Notes: generated by a model from the sequence alone, not told the origin. Shown: positions 1 to 9,242, numbered from the stretch's first letter. The stretch: DNA of 64,000 bases from Bacteroidales bacterium (GCA_016783885.1 JADHVR010000005.1:1-64000); one strand, 5' to 3'. Numbers and translations: made by a program.

Positions 1-1
1 T

Positions 2-82
2 GATGTTATTCCCGAACACCCTGACCTCACTGATAAAACTGGCAGATGTTCATTATATATGCAATTAGTTATAAACCAATAA
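2..82 (+). CDS. possible 3' end of a gene cut by the window edge
   Basis: From base 2 to the TAA at 80-82 one frame stays open for 26 codons and gives a protein-like tail (DVIPEHPDLTDKTG and onward). It ends 11 bases before the ATG of the S41 peptidase, which would fit an upstream co-transcribed gene. No family can be recognised from so short a piece, and chance openness cannot be excluded. Confidence 0.3.
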   Translation, partial: DVIPEHPDLTDKTGRCSLYMQLVINQ

Positions 83-93
83 AATTTTAAATC

Positions 94-1434
94 ATGAAAA
101 CTTCAAGACAATTAAAAATTACCGCAATTCTCCTGGTACATACTCTGATACTTGCCTTTTTTAGAGTAGGATTTGCGCAGGAGACAGAAATTAAAATTGA
201 TGCTGATGAGCAAGAACTTGTCATTGACAGCATCGCTAAATTTATGAAAGACAAATATGTTTTTCCGGATGTCGGAGAACAAATGGGCGATCTGGTAACG
301 AAAAACCTGAAGGATGGTGTTTATAAGGACATTAATAATCCACAGGAATTTGCCGTAAAAGTTACTGAAGATTTGAGGTCGGTAAGTAATGATAAGCATA
401 TTGGATTAAGGTACGCACCCGAAATGATAGCTATGATAAAGAAAATGGAGGAGGACGAGAACAATAAAGAGTACGAAGAATATGAAAAAAAGGTGAGAGA
501 ATCTAATAATTTTGCGTTTAAGGAAATAAAAATTCTTCCCGGAAATGTTGGTTATCTTAAATTTAATGCATTCTACGATGCCTCTGTTGCTGGTCCGACA
601 GCCATCGCCGCTTTAAATTTTCTTGCTTATACAAATGCGCTTATCATCGACCTTACAGATAATGGTGGTGGAAGTCCATCATTGATCCAACTTATGACAA
701 GCTACTTTTTCGAAGATACAGAGCATTTAAATTCATTCTATATCAGGGAAGGGGATAAAACGCAACAATTTTGGACTTTGCCTTACGTTCCCGGTAAAAA
801 AATGACGGAAACCGACCTCTATGTTCTTACAAGCACAAGGACATTCTCCGGCGCAGAGGAATTTACTTACAACTTGAAAAATATGGAAAGAGCAACTATT
901 ATTGGAGAAACAACAGGAGGAGGCGCACATCCCGTTGACAGGCATATAATTAACGACAACTTTGGGATTACAATACCGTTTGGAAGAGCGGTCAATCCTA
1001 TCACAAATACCAACTGGGAAGGCACAGGTATTGAACCGAATATAGAAACAACTAAAAGTGAAGCTAAAGAAACTGCTTATTTAATGGCTCTTGAAAAGCT
1101 TTCGGAAAAGGAACAGGATGAAAAAATTAAATATGGTATTGACTGGGCAATTGTCAGGCTAAAAGCTAAACTTGAACCGAAAACACTTGATGAAAAAAAC
1201 ATGAAAAAATATGTGGGAGTATATGGTCCCAGAAAAATTACTTTTGAAAACGGCGCTTTATATTACCAGCGTGAAGACCGCACGAAAATGAAAATGATCC
1301 CGATCGATGAAGATACATTTATGTTTGAGGAAATCGATTATTTCCATCTGCAAATCATAACAGAGGATGGTAAAGCTGTTGGAGTTAAAGGTTTGTATGA
1401 CAGTGGCAGGTCTGACGAAAATAAGAAGTCTTGA
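94..1434 (+). CDS. secreted S41-family peptidase (tail-specific protease/IRBP-like)
   Basis: A 446-residue exported serine peptidase of MEROPS family S41. Residues 1-29 are a signal peptide ending FAQ. Residues 35-130 form the helical N-terminal region typical of IRBP-like S41 proteins. The catalytic core follows: LTDNGGGSPS at about 187-196 and TSTRTFSGAEEF at 247-257, where Ser252 is the expected nucleophile, then ETTGGGAHP. No PDZ domain is evident between the helical and core domains, which separates it from CtpA. The last 80 residues are a small extra domain of a kind often found after S41 cores in Bacteroidota. Substrate is unknown; it likely acts on peptides in the periplasm or outside the cell. 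The ATG start is followed directly by the signal peptide. Confidence 0.88.
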   Translation: MKTSRQLKITAILLVHTLILAFFRVGFAQETEIKIDADEQELVIDSIAKFMKDKYVFPDVGEQMGDLVTKNLKDGVYKDINNPQEFAVKVTEDLRSVSNDKHIGLRYAPEMIAMIKKMEEDENNKEYEEYEKKVRESNNFAFKEIKILPGNVGYLKFNAFYDASVAGPTAIAALNFLAYTNALIIDLTDNGGGSPSLIQLMTSYFFEDTEHLNSFYIREGDKTQQFWTLPYVPGKKMTETDLYVLTSTRTFSGAEEFTYNLKNMERATIIGETTGGGAHPVDRHIINDNFGITIPFGRAVNPITNTNWEGTGIEPNIETTKSEAKETAYLMALEKLSEKEQDEKIKYGIDWAIVRLKAKLEPKTLDEKNMKKYVGVYGPRKITFENGALYYQREDRTKMKMIPIDEDTFMFEEIDYFHLQIITEDGKAVGVKGLYDSGRSDENKKS

Positions 1435-1602
1435 GGAATGCTCACGGATTAATGGTATTATAAAAAAAATTAGTGATAAAAAATATATTAGTAAATTTAC
1501 ACACAGGAAAGACAATATTAAATGGTCTGAATTGAACAAAAAGAGAGTTGACAGATTTTTTAATAATAATAAAATAACAGAAATTGTATTAAAGTGAATC
1601 AA

Positions 1603-2016
1603 ATGAAAAAGCAAAGAATTTTATTTTTAAGTTTAATAATTACAATTTTTATGTTTTTGGCATGTTCCAAAGATGAAGTAGTTAATGACATAACAAGTAC
1701 AAATAATGTAAGCATTGGTCATATAGATGACACTCTGGGAATATCTATCGTTGCTGTAAATGCAACTGCTTCAGACCAAAATACAAATGTTAACTTTACA
1801 AAAGACACTATTGATGTTAGTCTCTCGGTTACCGGCTATAGCAATGGTGAAGCAACTATCACATTTAGTAATGAAGCAATGGATAGCAAAATCTTTTTTC
1901 TCAATAGTAATCAATCGGTTGGTCAGGAGCCGCTTTTATTTACTCCGACACTTGTAAATGTTAACGTAGGAACCGGCTATACTGGTACGGTTGCACTTGC
2001 CGCAATTGCAAGATAG
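1603..2016 (+). CDS. small lipoprotein, function unknown
   Basis: A hypothetical lipoprotein of about 137 residues. The ATG at 1603 is preferred over an in-frame GTG at 1594 because it places MKKQR directly before the hydrophobic stretch and lipobox FLAC (Cys21). The mature part is a single beta-rich domain with Ser/Thr/Asn-rich strands (ITFSNEAMDSKIFFL, NVGTGYTGTVALAAI) that looks immunoglobulin-like, but no family is recognised. It ends 10 bp before the convergent end of the MATE gene. Confidence 0.65.
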   Translation: MKKQRILFLSLIITIFMFLACSKDEVVNDITSTNNVSIGHIDDTLGISIVAVNATASDQNTNVNFTKDTIDVSLSVTGYSNGEATITFSNEAMDSKIFFLNSNQSVGQEPLLFTPTLVNVNVGTGYTGTVALAAIAR

Positions 2017-2026
2017 ATATCAATGT

Positions 2027-3412
2027 TTACACTTCTTTCAGCTTCCATTTTCCTTTCATAAAAAGATACGCAGCCGAAATCGTCATCATAGTCTCGGCAA
2101 CCACAATTGCATAATAAACGCCCGTTTCTCCTATCCCCGCTGTTATTGCAAACAAATAAGCCAAAGGTATTTCGAGCAGCCAGAAACAGAAAAGGTTAAT
2201 TTTGGTTGGAGTAACAGTATCCCCGGCTCCGTTAAATGCCTGAACCATCACCATTCCCAACCCATAAGCAACAAAACCATAACTGATGATCCTTAAGCTT
2301 AATGCACCGCTTTTAATAACGAGAATATCATTTATAAAAAATTGAATAAACATTGACGGAAATAAAATAAAAATCAGGCTAACTGCTCCCATAAAGATCA
2401 TATTGACTTTACCGGTTGCCCAAACAGATTTTTCAGCTCTTGCCGGATTTTTTGCTCCAAGGTTTTGACCAACAAGTGTTGCCGAAGCATTGCTGATACC
2501 CCACGAAGGTAATAATGAAAAAATGATGATTCTCAAAGCAATTGTGTAACCGGCTAAAACTTCGCTTCCGAATTCAGAAATAATCCTCACCAAACCAATC
2601 CAGCTTGAAGTTGCAATGATGTTCTGTCCTATCCCGCCCAATGAAAGTTTAACAAGCTGTTTTATAGTTTTAAAATGTATTGAAATATCCTTGACTGATA
2701 GTTTCACTCTTCCTTTCCCTGAGAACAACAGGTAGAACTGATAAACAACAGCTAAACCCCTTCCAATATTTGTGGCTATGGCAGCACCCATAACACCTAA
2801 TTCGGGGAATGGCCCAATTCCAAAGATCAACATAGGATCGAGGAAAAGATTAATAATATTCGCCATCCATAAAACTCTCATAGAAATTGCAGCATCACCG
2901 GCACTTCTGAATACTGCGTTGATTATAAAAAGCAACATGATAACAACATTTCCACCTAACATTACAGCCGTATATCCCCACATTGAAGAATACATTTCTT
3001 CTGTAGCCCCCATAACCTGAAGAAGCTCAGATGCATATATTATACCCGGTATAGCTATTACAAGTGAAACTAAAAGTCCGGTTAATATTGACTGAAATGC
3101 TACTTTAGCAGCTTCTTCAGGTTTTTTCTCCCCTATTCTTCTTGAGACCAATGCAGTAGTCGCCATACTTAAACCAACACCTATTGCATAAACTATTGTA
3201 ACTATTGATTCGGTAATACCGACTGTTGCAACAGCATCAGCCCCTAACCTCGAAACAAAGTATATGTCAACAACAGCGAATACTGATTCCATTACCATTT
3301 CGAGAACCATCGGTACCGAAAGCAGGAAAATTGCTCTGCGCAAGCTTCCGGATGTAAAATCCTGTTCAGTACCTGTGATAGCTTCCTTTATATCTGTTAA
3401 AAAATTATTCAT
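2027..3412 (-). CDS. MATE-family multidrug/cation antiporter
   Basis: A 461-residue inner-membrane exporter of the MATE (NorM/DinF-like) family, which couples Na+ or H+ influx to efflux of organic cations. It has the normal 12 hydrophobic segments in two halves. The N-terminal half carries LRRAIFLLSVPMVLEMVMES and the following VDIYFVSRLGADAVATVG, characteristic of helices 1-2. The second half repeats the fold with NASATLVGQNLGAKNPARAE, the usual loop before helix 8. Length is normal for the family. The gene is monocistronic and convergent with the small lipoprotein. The substrate cannot be predicted. Confidence 0.92.
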   Translation of the reverse strand: MNNFLTDIKEAITGTEQDFTSGSLRRAIFLLSVPMVLEMVMESVFAVVDIYFVSRLGADAVATVGITESIVTIVYAIGVGLSMATTALVSRRIGEKKPEEAAKVAFQSILTGLLVSLVIAIPGIIYASELLQVMGATEEMYSSMWGYTAVMLGGNVVIMLLFIINAVFRSAGDAAISMRVLWMANIINLFLDPMLIFGIGPFPELGVMGAAIATNIGRGLAVVYQFYLLFSGKGRVKLSVKDISIHFKTIKQLVKLSLGGIGQNIIATSSWIGLVRIISEFGSEVLAGYTIALRIIIFSLLPSWGISNASATLVGQNLGAKNPARAEKSVWATGKVNMIFMGAVSLIFILFPSMFIQFFINDILVIKSGALSLRIISYGFVAYGLGMVMVQAFNGAGDTVTPTKINLFCFWLLEIPLAYLFAITAGIGETGVYYAIVVAETMMTISAAYLFMKGKWKLKEV

Positions 3413-3639
3413 AATTTTTCTTCCTAAATATTAATAAATAAAATAATTAATTGAATTGAAAGCGTGAAATCCGCATAGAAATTTTAACCAGGATGCCTGT
3501 TTTCCGGAAGCCAGAAATAAACAGGCAATTAGAGACACACGGTAATGACGAAAATTTTCATCAGTCTAATAATTAAATGAGTGTTGCGAAAGTAAACTAA
3601 ATATTTATTAAACCAACGAAGAATGTTTAAAAAAATTCA

Positions 3640-3801
3640 ATGCCGGCGGGAGATTTAACAATGGAAGAAGTAAATGCCGTAATACGAAACGTAACTGAAA
3701 CAATGTCAGTTGAGGTTGCCTTAATGTTAGTGTTTGATATAAAGATGAATTTGATAAGGAAATTAAAGATTACGAGGATATTATAATCAAGCCAAAAGTA
3801 T
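3640..3801 (+). pseudogene. possible decayed coding tail with one frameshift
   Basis: An ATG at 3640 opens a protein-like frame (MPAGDLTMEEVNAV). A +1 shift near 3739 continues as KDEFDKEIKDYEDIIIKPKV and stops near 3801. The two halves read as one acidic helical tail joined by a frameshift, suggesting a gene remnant. The family is not recognised and chance cannot be ruled out. Confidence 0.25.
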
Positions 3802-3877
3802 AAAATATTTCCGTGTTAATAAACGGGTATTTCCGGTTATACTCGGTTATTAACACGGCTATACGGTTATACCGGTT

Positions 3878-3885
3878 TATATTTG
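3878..3885 (+). promoter_or_regulatory. Bacteroidota -7 box TATATTTG
   Basis: Exact match to TAnnTTTG. No clean TTG -33 element lies at the usual spacing. It would transcribe toward the cassette gene at 4182, about 300 bp away. Confidence 0.3.
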
Positions 3886-4149
3886 CAAAACATCATAAAA
3901 GAAAAAGATTTTATCCAACGGGGTGAACACTGAACATATCGCAGATTACTTCACCGGGTGATTTGATAAATTTTTAATAAATTGTTTTGCATCATTAAAA
4001 AATATGTACTTTTACAATCGTATAAACACCATTAACAAGATGACAAGAGGAAACCAAAACTTATATCTCTTTATTTTTCAAACACTTAATTTAGCAGGCA
4101 ACTAAGCCCAAAGTAGAAATAAGAGCCAGTGAGTGGTGGTTATCCAGTA

Positions 4150-4159
4150 GTTGTAGCAC
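4150..4159 (+). other. cassette 1 left boundary (R' box)
   Basis: GTTGTAGCAC fits the integron GTTRRRY-type crossover box only loosely. However, it is the exact reverse complement of GTGCTACAAC at 4662-4671 after the same gene. Such own-end matching is expected when a circular cassette carrying one attC site inserts at its R' box. Confidence 0.55.
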
Positions 4160-4181
4160 ATAATAAATAAACAAAAACAAT

Positions 4182-4655
4182 ATGAAAAAAGTAATTGTAC
4201 CAATTTTGACTGGACTAATTTTAGGAGCCATAGGATTTTTTATTGGACAAAACATCGGGTATGAAAATGGAAAACAAATGACTGAAACATTACAGCAATT
4301 CAGAACGGTAGATGAAATTAAAGCCGAATTAAAGCAAAAAGAAAAAGAAAGAATTTCATCTTACCTAGATAGTAAAGCGGGAATACAGAATGTTGATGAA
4401 GGGGGACTTTGGAAAACTAAATATGTCCAATATTTTAGTGGATCTTTAACAAACTCAGCAGTTCTATCTACAGCAAAAGATGTAAAAATAAACGTTGATT
4501 TTTATTCAAAAACTGGTTCGAAAATTGGGAATCAGGAAATTACGATATTTGAATTTGTTAGACCTGGGAAAACAATAAATTTTAAAGAAAAAATTAATAT
4601 CCCAGACAAGGTTGAAGACTTTAAATTTCAGATAATTGAAGTTAAAGCTGAATAA
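4182..4655 (+). CDS. small single-pass membrane-anchored protein in integron-type cassette 1
   Basis: A 157-residue protein of unknown function. Residues 3-27 form one transmembrane or anchor segment rich in Gly/Ile (LTGLILGAIGFFIGQNIGY). Residues 28-65 are a charged, probably coiled helix (EIKAELKQKEKERISSYL). The remainder is a beta-rich domain (VKINVDFYSKTGSKIGNQEI, then NFKEKINIP), the sort of extracytoplasmic domain seen in small lipoproteins. The ATG lies 22 bp inside the cassette boundary and the stop 6 bp before the R'' box. The gene therefore fills its cassette, as mobile integron genes do. It may depend on a promoter outside the cassette. Confidence 0.6.
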   Translation: MKKVIVPILTGLILGAIGFFIGQNIGYENGKQMTETLQQFRTVDEIKAELKQKEKERISSYLDSKAGIQNVDEGGLWKTKYVQYFSGSLTNSAVLSTAKDVKINVDFYSKTGSKIGNQEITIFEFVRPGKTINFKEKINIPDKVEDFKFQIIEVKAE

Positions 4656-4661
4656 AATTAC

Positions 4662-4789
4662 GTGCTACAACACAGGCTCATAAGCAATACTGGCAGCAGT
4701 GGAATTAATTAAAAACAAAAACATAAGGTTAAGCTACGAAAAGAGTACTTTTAAATCCAGTACTGCTCATAGCCATAAACGTTATGGGC
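4662..4789 (+). repeat. attC-like recombination site 1
   Basis: Order as in integron attC sites: R'' GTGCTACAAC (4662-4671), L'' GGCTCATAAGCAATACTGG (4675-4693), spacer, L' CCAGTACTGCTCATAGCC (4757-4774), R' GTTATGGGC (4781-4789). L'' and L' pair over 16 of 18 positions, with a single unpaired C after GGCT in L''. An extrahelical base in one arm is the orientation mark of genuine attC sites. R' overlaps a near-palindrome GCCATAAACGTTATGGGC at 4772-4789. Total 128 bp, within the normal attC range. No integrase gene is present in the window. Confidence 0.65.
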
Positions 4790-4968
4790 AAGTTTAAGAA
4801 ACAACACAACGAAATACGCGAACAAGAGAACCACCGATTTTTGATACATCTTGATAGTCATTACCGACTGACGAGAGACAAAAATAATACGTGGAGACCA
4901 GAACCCACTCAAAAAAACGGGGCGGTGCTGAAAAGCCATACGAGTAGGGATATTAAATTTTAATTAAA

Positions 4969-5757
4969 ATGAAAAAGAAAAATTTATTTATTGTACCATT
5001 AATAATTGTTCTTATAACATTTATTAGTTGTCAAAAAGAACCAGATGCTAGTTTTACAGCGAGTAAAACAAGTGTTGTAACTGGTGAAGTAATAACATTT
5101 ACTAACACTTCAAAAGATGGAAATGATTATGAATGGAATTTTGGTGATGGTGTAACTTCAGTACTTGCAAATCCAACTTATTTTTATGAAAATGCTGGAA
5201 CATATAATGTTGAAATGACAGCATATTCAAAGAATGGCAAGAAATCTGACAATGCAACAGCTTCCATTACTGTAACCAAAGCGAATGAGATAAGGTATGA
5301 TGGTAATAAATACCCTTTAACAAAAGGATATTTAGAAAATTATGGAGATTGGGATGGTTCTGAAGTTTATTATAATTTCGATGTAACTTTAGTTGATGAT
5401 GGAATTACCATTACACAAGATGATGCAATGGGGACGGGTAATTTGATTTATCTTGAATTATGGTCATCGTCATCTACTGGTTTAGTTCCTGGTACTTACA
5501 CATTTGCTGACAATTATGCTGCACAAACATTTTCATGGGGGGAAACTGGTTTTAACTACAATATTGCTACAGATATCGGAACATTATATGAATGTACAGG
5601 AGGTACAGTTACTATTTCGCAAAGCGGAACGGATTATATTTTTGATGTTATATTAACATTAGCAACTGGTAAAACAGTTAATGCATATTATAAGGGTTCT
5701 TTAATTTATTATGACCAAACAAGCAAAAAATCAAGTAAAAAGGTTATGAGAAAATGA
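4969..5757 (+). CDS. PKD-domain lipoprotein in cassette 2
   Basis: A 262-residue lipoprotein: signal peptide with lipobox TFIS-C (Cys21), then a PKD domain at about residues 25-100 with the diagnostic YEWNFGDG (52-59) and AGTYNVEMTAYSKNGK. The C-terminal 150 residues form a separate beta-rich domain (LIYLELWSSSS, GLVPGTYTFADN, TVTISQSGTDYIFDVILTL) resembling domains of Bacteroidota surface lipoproteins of unknown role. It ends in a basic tail. It probably sits on the outer membrane and binds polymer or another protein. It lies alone between attC-like sites 1 and 2, with a 180-bp leader after the cassette boundary. Confidence 0.8.
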   Translation: MKKKNLFIVPLIIVLITFISCQKEPDASFTASKTSVVTGEVITFTNTSKDGNDYEWNFGDGVTSVLANPTYFYENAGTYNVEMTAYSKNGKKSDNATASITVTKANEIRYDGNKYPLTKGYLENYGDWDGSEVYYNFDVTLVDDGITITQDDAMGTGNLIYLELWSSSSTGLVPGTYTFADNYAAQTFSWGETGFNYNIATDIGTLYECTGGTVTISQSGTDYIFDVILTLATGKTVNAYYKGSLIYYDQTSKKSSKKVMRK

Positions 5758-5906
5758 AAACCAGTCCATATCAGTTGGTGTTTGATATAGACCATAATTT
5801 ATCGTAAAATAAACTCTCATGTGAATAAACCGGAGTAAATCGTATAAACTAATTTTTTTTTATATTCTACTAAACTATTACATTTGGAGTCGGGAAAAAA
5901 AAGTAA

Positions 5907-5980
5907 CATAACACCAGCGATACGCAATACAAAGCTGCGCAAGCTCCACATTGTACTGCGAATAGCAAAACGTTACCTGC
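5907..5980 (+). repeat. attC-like recombination site 2
   Basis: A short site after the PKD gene. R'' core CATAAC (5907-5912) matches the inner six bases of the complement of cassette 2's boundary GTTATGGGC. L'' GCGATACGCAATAC (5917-5930) pairs with L' GTACTGCGAATAGC (5953-5966) at 11 of 14 positions. R' GTTACCTGC is at 5972-5980. The tail GTACTGCnnATAGC then AAACGTT is shared with site 1. The R''/R' match is weaker here than in the other cassettes. Confidence 0.5.
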
Positions 5981-6023
5981 AACCCAACAAAGACGACACC
6001 TGCTTGAATAAACGATAACCGAA

Positions 6024-7220
6024 ATGATAATTGACTTTAAAGAAATACCACAAGCCAACAAAGGAGGTGGAGAACAAGACCGCTTTGAGCAATTTACTTG
6101 CGACTTTTTGGAGACAATTGGGTTCAAAATAATAAGACGACCAGACAGAGGACCTGATGGAAAGAAGGACTTAATTGTGAGCGACCAAAGAACGGGTGTT
6201 GGCGGTGTGATAACAATCCAATGGTTAGTTAGTTGTAAGCATTACGCACATACAGGCATTGCTGTTAAAGACACAGACGAGGAAGACATTGTTGATAGAA
6301 TTGCAAAACATAAGTGTCAAGGTTTTCTTGGCTTCTATTCTACTTTACCAGCTTCATCATTATCAGACAAACTTAATGCGTTACAGGATAAAATAGAATA
6401 TTCTACTTACGACTCTACGAGAATTGAAAAAGAACTTCTAGGAAGCAATCAAAGAGACAGATTGCTTGCAAGTTATTTTCCGTTATCTCACGATAAGTAT
6501 CGTCAACGCAAATTGCAAGACGACCGTTTTGATGACAAAAACGCCAAGCAAACTTCAATTCAGTTAACAGAAGAAGATGTTTTGCGGATTACGAAAACAG
6601 CAATCATTCTTTTAGAAATTGAGAAAATAAAAGAAGAATATTATAACAGCGAGTGGGATGAAAGAGAAAATCCACTTAACAAACTTTACCGCTTTGTTGA
6701 CTACTCTAATGAAAAAATTGCGAATGTGATTTTTCAATTTTTAGATTCCGTTGCAGGACAAACAAGAGCTCAAATGCCTTCAGACATTGCTTGTTCACTT
6801 CACTCATTAATTTTAACATTCTTTCCTTCATCATACGACACAGAAAGAGCCGAACGAATTGAAAATGGTAAGCAGTGTGTTTATATTGGCTTCAGTTTGG
6901 TTTACGATGCTTTTATCCACTTGAACAATTTTAGAATTGCAGAATACGGACTTTCAATCTTGAAATTTATTTACCGAGAAGGAAAACGAAATGGAATGTC
7001 TGAATTAGTAGAAGTCGTGTTAAACAAATATAAGGAACTTGAACAGACACTTGAAAGACCTGAACGAAACGACTTAGAAAATGCAAAAAAGATGGTGCAG
7101 ATTTTCAAAGATGATTTAGAAACTTGGGACTTAGCATTTCCTATTTTACCAGACCATTTGTACAAACTCACACAGAAAGACGATAAAAAAATAAAAAATG
7201 CAGCAGGTAACAATATATAA
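6024..7220 (+). CDS. Mrr-like PD-(D/E)xK nuclease, standalone, in cassette 3
   Basis: A 398-residue cytoplasmic protein. The N-terminus (residues 20-110) has the restriction-endonuclease-like fold of Mrr relatives: FEQFTCDFLETIGF helix, PDRGPDGKKDLIV with the metal-binding Asp at 49, then TIQWLVSCKHYAHTG in which SCK (70-72) takes the place of the E/QxK motif and supplies the catalytic Lys. The following HKCQGFLGFYST segment is the usual next strand. Residues 130-398 are mostly helical and unrecognised. No methyltransferase is adjacent, so it is not a classic restriction-modification pair. Mrr-type enzymes usually cut modified DNA, so defence against phage DNA is the likely role. The coding region begins 44 bp inside the cassette boundary and its last codons contain the R'' box. 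GC and codon use resemble the other cassettes. Confidence 0.75.
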   Translation: MIIDFKEIPQANKGGGEQDRFEQFTCDFLETIGFKIIRRPDRGPDGKKDLIVSDQRTGVGGVITIQWLVSCKHYAHTGIAVKDTDEEDIVDRIAKHKCQGFLGFYSTLPASSLSDKLNALQDKIEYSTYDSTRIEKELLGSNQRDRLLASYFPLSHDKYRQRKLQDDRFDDKNAKQTSIQLTEEDVLRITKTAIILLEIEKIKEEYYNSEWDERENPLNKLYRFVDYSNEKIANVIFQFLDSVAGQTRAQMPSDIACSLHSLILTFFPSSYDTERAERIENGKQCVYIGFSLVYDAFIHLNNFRIAEYGLSILKFIYREGKRNGMSELVEVVLNKYKELEQTLERPERNDLENAKKMVQIFKDDLETWDLAFPILPDHLYKLTQKDDKKIKNAAGNNI

Positions 7221-7335
7221 AAATAATAGCCGGTTCAGTAGTAAATTTAAGGGTTGTAGCCCGCTTCAACTTTCTTGTAACTTGACAGGAATGAAGCCCG
7301 CAATCGGCTACTATTCTTATACTCACCGTTAATAC
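7203..7335 (+). repeat. attC-like recombination site 3
   Basis: R'' GCAGGTAAC (7203-7211) is the perfect reverse complement of cassette 3's own boundary GTTACCTGC (5972-5980). It overlaps the end of the nuclease gene. L'' AATAATAGCCGGTT (7222-7235) pairs with L' AATCGGCTACTATT (7302-7315) at 12 of 14 positions. The R' candidate is GTTAATAC (7328-7335). A repeated AGCCCGC motif lies in the long loop. This closes the cassette series; the next gene is on the other strand. Confidence 0.6.
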
Positions 7336-7428
7336 ATGTAGAATTAATAAAATGAAGTTTATTTCAAATCAGAAAAAAATAAGGATTTTCTTCATACGAA
7401 TCTACTAAACAATTTATTTTGATTGTAC

Positions 7429-9102
7429 TCATTTATACCTTTTAATTTCACCGGATTTCAGTTTTTTCATATATGAAATCAAATCCCGTTTTACTTCAGG
7501 AGCAAGGATTAATAAACCGAGGATATTGGGGAAAGCCATTGAGAGGATCATCATATCGGAAAAAGCAATTACAGAACCGAGGTTAGATGCAGAACCAATT
7601 ATGATAAACACCAGGAATATGGAAAAATAGATATACTTAGCAACGTTCCTGTTGCGAAATAGTTTTTGAGATAAGTCTCCAAAAAGATAATCAAACCCTT
7701 TAAGCCCGTAATACGACCATGAAATCATAGATGAGAAAGCAAAAAGGAAAATTGCGAAGACAAGTAAATAAGGAAACCATGAAAACACACTGGAAAAAGC
7801 CTTTGAAGTAAGCTGGGCGCCTTCAAGTCCTAAAGGATTCTCATACGTTCCTGTAAAGATCAACACTAATGCAGTCATAGTACATATAACTACAGTATCG
7901 ATAAACGGCCCTAACATAGCCACAAATCCTTCTTTAACCGGAGTGTCGGTTTTTACTGCCGAGTGTGCAATAGCAGCCGAACCCACACCTGCTTCGTTTG
8001 AGAATGCGGCACGCTGAAATCCGACGATAAGTACGCCAATAAATCCACCTTTTAAAGCATCGGTAGCAAATGCACTATCAAATATCAATTTTAAGGCTTC
8101 GCCTGTACGATCTATATTCATAACAATAATAATAAGCGCCACAGTTACATACATAATAGCCATGAAAGGAACAATTTTATCTGTAACCCTGGCAATACTT
8201 TTGATACCTCCTATAATGACTATCCCGACGAGAATGGCAAGGATTATCCCAAACCATGCACCGTAATTTTCAATTTCAGGGACAACATAAGTCAGTTGCG
8301 AAAAAGCCTGGTTTGCCTGGAACATGTTTCCGCCGCCAAAAGAACCACCCATTATGAGGATGGCAAAGATAAATGCTAATACAACTCCAAGCCATTTCAA
8401 TCCTTTCTTTTGTAATCCGTCACGCAGATAATACATAGGTCCTCCTGACACAACTCCGTTTTTATCAATTTTTCTGTATTTAACCCCAAGCGTACATTCG
8501 GTAAATTTGGACGACATACCAAATATTCCCGCAATGATCATCCAAAAAGTAGCACCAGGTCCACCTATTGAGATGGCGATTGCAACACCTGCAATATTTC
8601 CAAGCCCAACCGTTGCAGAAAGGGCTGTTGTTAATGCCTGGAAATGCGTAACTTCTCCTTTGTGCTTTGGATCATCATAAATGCCGCGTATCAGATTAAC
8701 AGCATGTTTAAAGCCACGGATATTTATAAACCTCATTATAATGGTAAAGGCCACAGCACCGAAGATCAACCATATTACAATGAAAGGAACAGGTGATTCC
8801 CTGTTGTTACCGTCATCTCCTAAAACCGGTTCGCCCCATTTGTCATAAACTAAAGGATCATGTATTCCAACAGCTTCAAACGGATCCCAGAATAAAAATG
8901 TTCCCAAAACATCTACTATAGGACTGAAAGCATTATCTATACGCTGGCTTAAAGTAAGATCATCAGTAACATTTTGTTCTTCATAAAACGTTTCTCCGTT
9001 TGAAACTTTAAGTGTATCTTGAAAATTATTGTTATTTGAGTAAATATTTATAGAAAATAACGATAAGATAAAAATTAATAAAAAAGGTAAGTTTTTGACC
9101 AT
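7429..9102 (-). CDS. agcS: AgcS-type alanine/glycine:Na+ symporter
   Basis: A 557-residue member of the alanine or glycine:cation symporter family (AGCS), which imports small neutral amino acids with Na+. Core landmarks: [21 protein letters not shown] (about 158-178), [26 protein letters not shown], and [18 protein letters not shown], a hallmark of the family. About ten hydrophobic helices are evident. Unlike the roughly 450-residue proteobacterial proteins, it carries a cleavable-looking N-terminal hydrophobic segment (residues 1-22) and a 70-residue polar linker before the first core helix, an extension common in Bacteroidota. Single-gene unit. Confidence 0.92.
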   Translation of the reverse strand: MVKNLPFLLIFILSLFSINIYSNNNNFQDTLKVSNGETFYEEQNVTDDLTLSQRIDNAFSPIVDVLGTFLFWDPFEAVGIHDPLVYDKWGEPVLGDDGNNRESPVPFIVIWLIFGAVAFTIIMRFINIRGFKHAVNLIRGIYDDPKHKGEVTHFQALTTALSATVGLGNIAGVAIAISIGGPGATFWMIIAGIFGMSSKFTECTLGVKYRKIDKNGVVSGGPMYYLRDGLQKKGLKWLGVVLAFIFAILIMGGSFGGGNMFQANQAFSQLTYVVPEIENYGAWFGIILAILVGIVIIGGIKSIARVTDKIVPFMAIMYVTVALIIIVMNIDRTGEALKLIFDSAFATDALKGGFIGVLIVGFQRAAFSNEAGVGSAAIAHSAVKTDTPVKEGFVAMLGPFIDTVVICTMTALVLIFTGTYENPLGLEGAQLTSKAFSSVFSWFPYLLVFAIFLFAFSSMISWSYYGLKGFDYLFGDLSQKLFRNRNVAKYIYFSIFLVFIIIGSASNLGSVIAFSDMMILSMAFPNILGLLILAPEVKRDLISYMKKLKSGEIKRYK

Positions 9103-9201
9103 TACGAAAAGATTAAATTGTAATACTTATTTCAAACAAACATTAAAATAAAAATTGGCTGCTAATATACAAAAGTTATTATCGGAGGTAAAAAATATTA
9201 A

Positions 9202-9209
9202 TATTTTTG
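9202..9209 (+). promoter_or_regulatory. -7 box TATTTTTG upstream of the secreted protein gene
   Basis: TAnnTTTG match 33 bp before the ATG at 9243, so the predicted leader is about 25 nt. No convincing -33 TTG. Confidence 0.4.
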
Positions 9210-9242
9210 CAAAATGTGAAAGAGACTAAAAATTGATTAATA

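Larger units (their letters stand above)
3413..4149. other. 737-bp gene-poor stretch with hairpin and promoter box
   Basis: No intact gene is seen. A perfect 12-bp inverted repeat CCGTGTTAATAA (3811-3822) / TTATTAACACGG (3847-3858) encloses a 24-nt loop, followed by several CGGTTAT-type repeats. A TATATTTG box at 3878-3885 could start a transcript running toward the cassette island. The stretch also holds a possible decayed coding tail (3640-3800). It marks the left edge of the accessory island that begins at 4150. Confidence 0.5.

Noticed and set aside
4022-4149. An attI site or a further attC left of cassette 1
   Set aside because: No L''/L' inverted repeat or AAACGTT core could be found before 4150.
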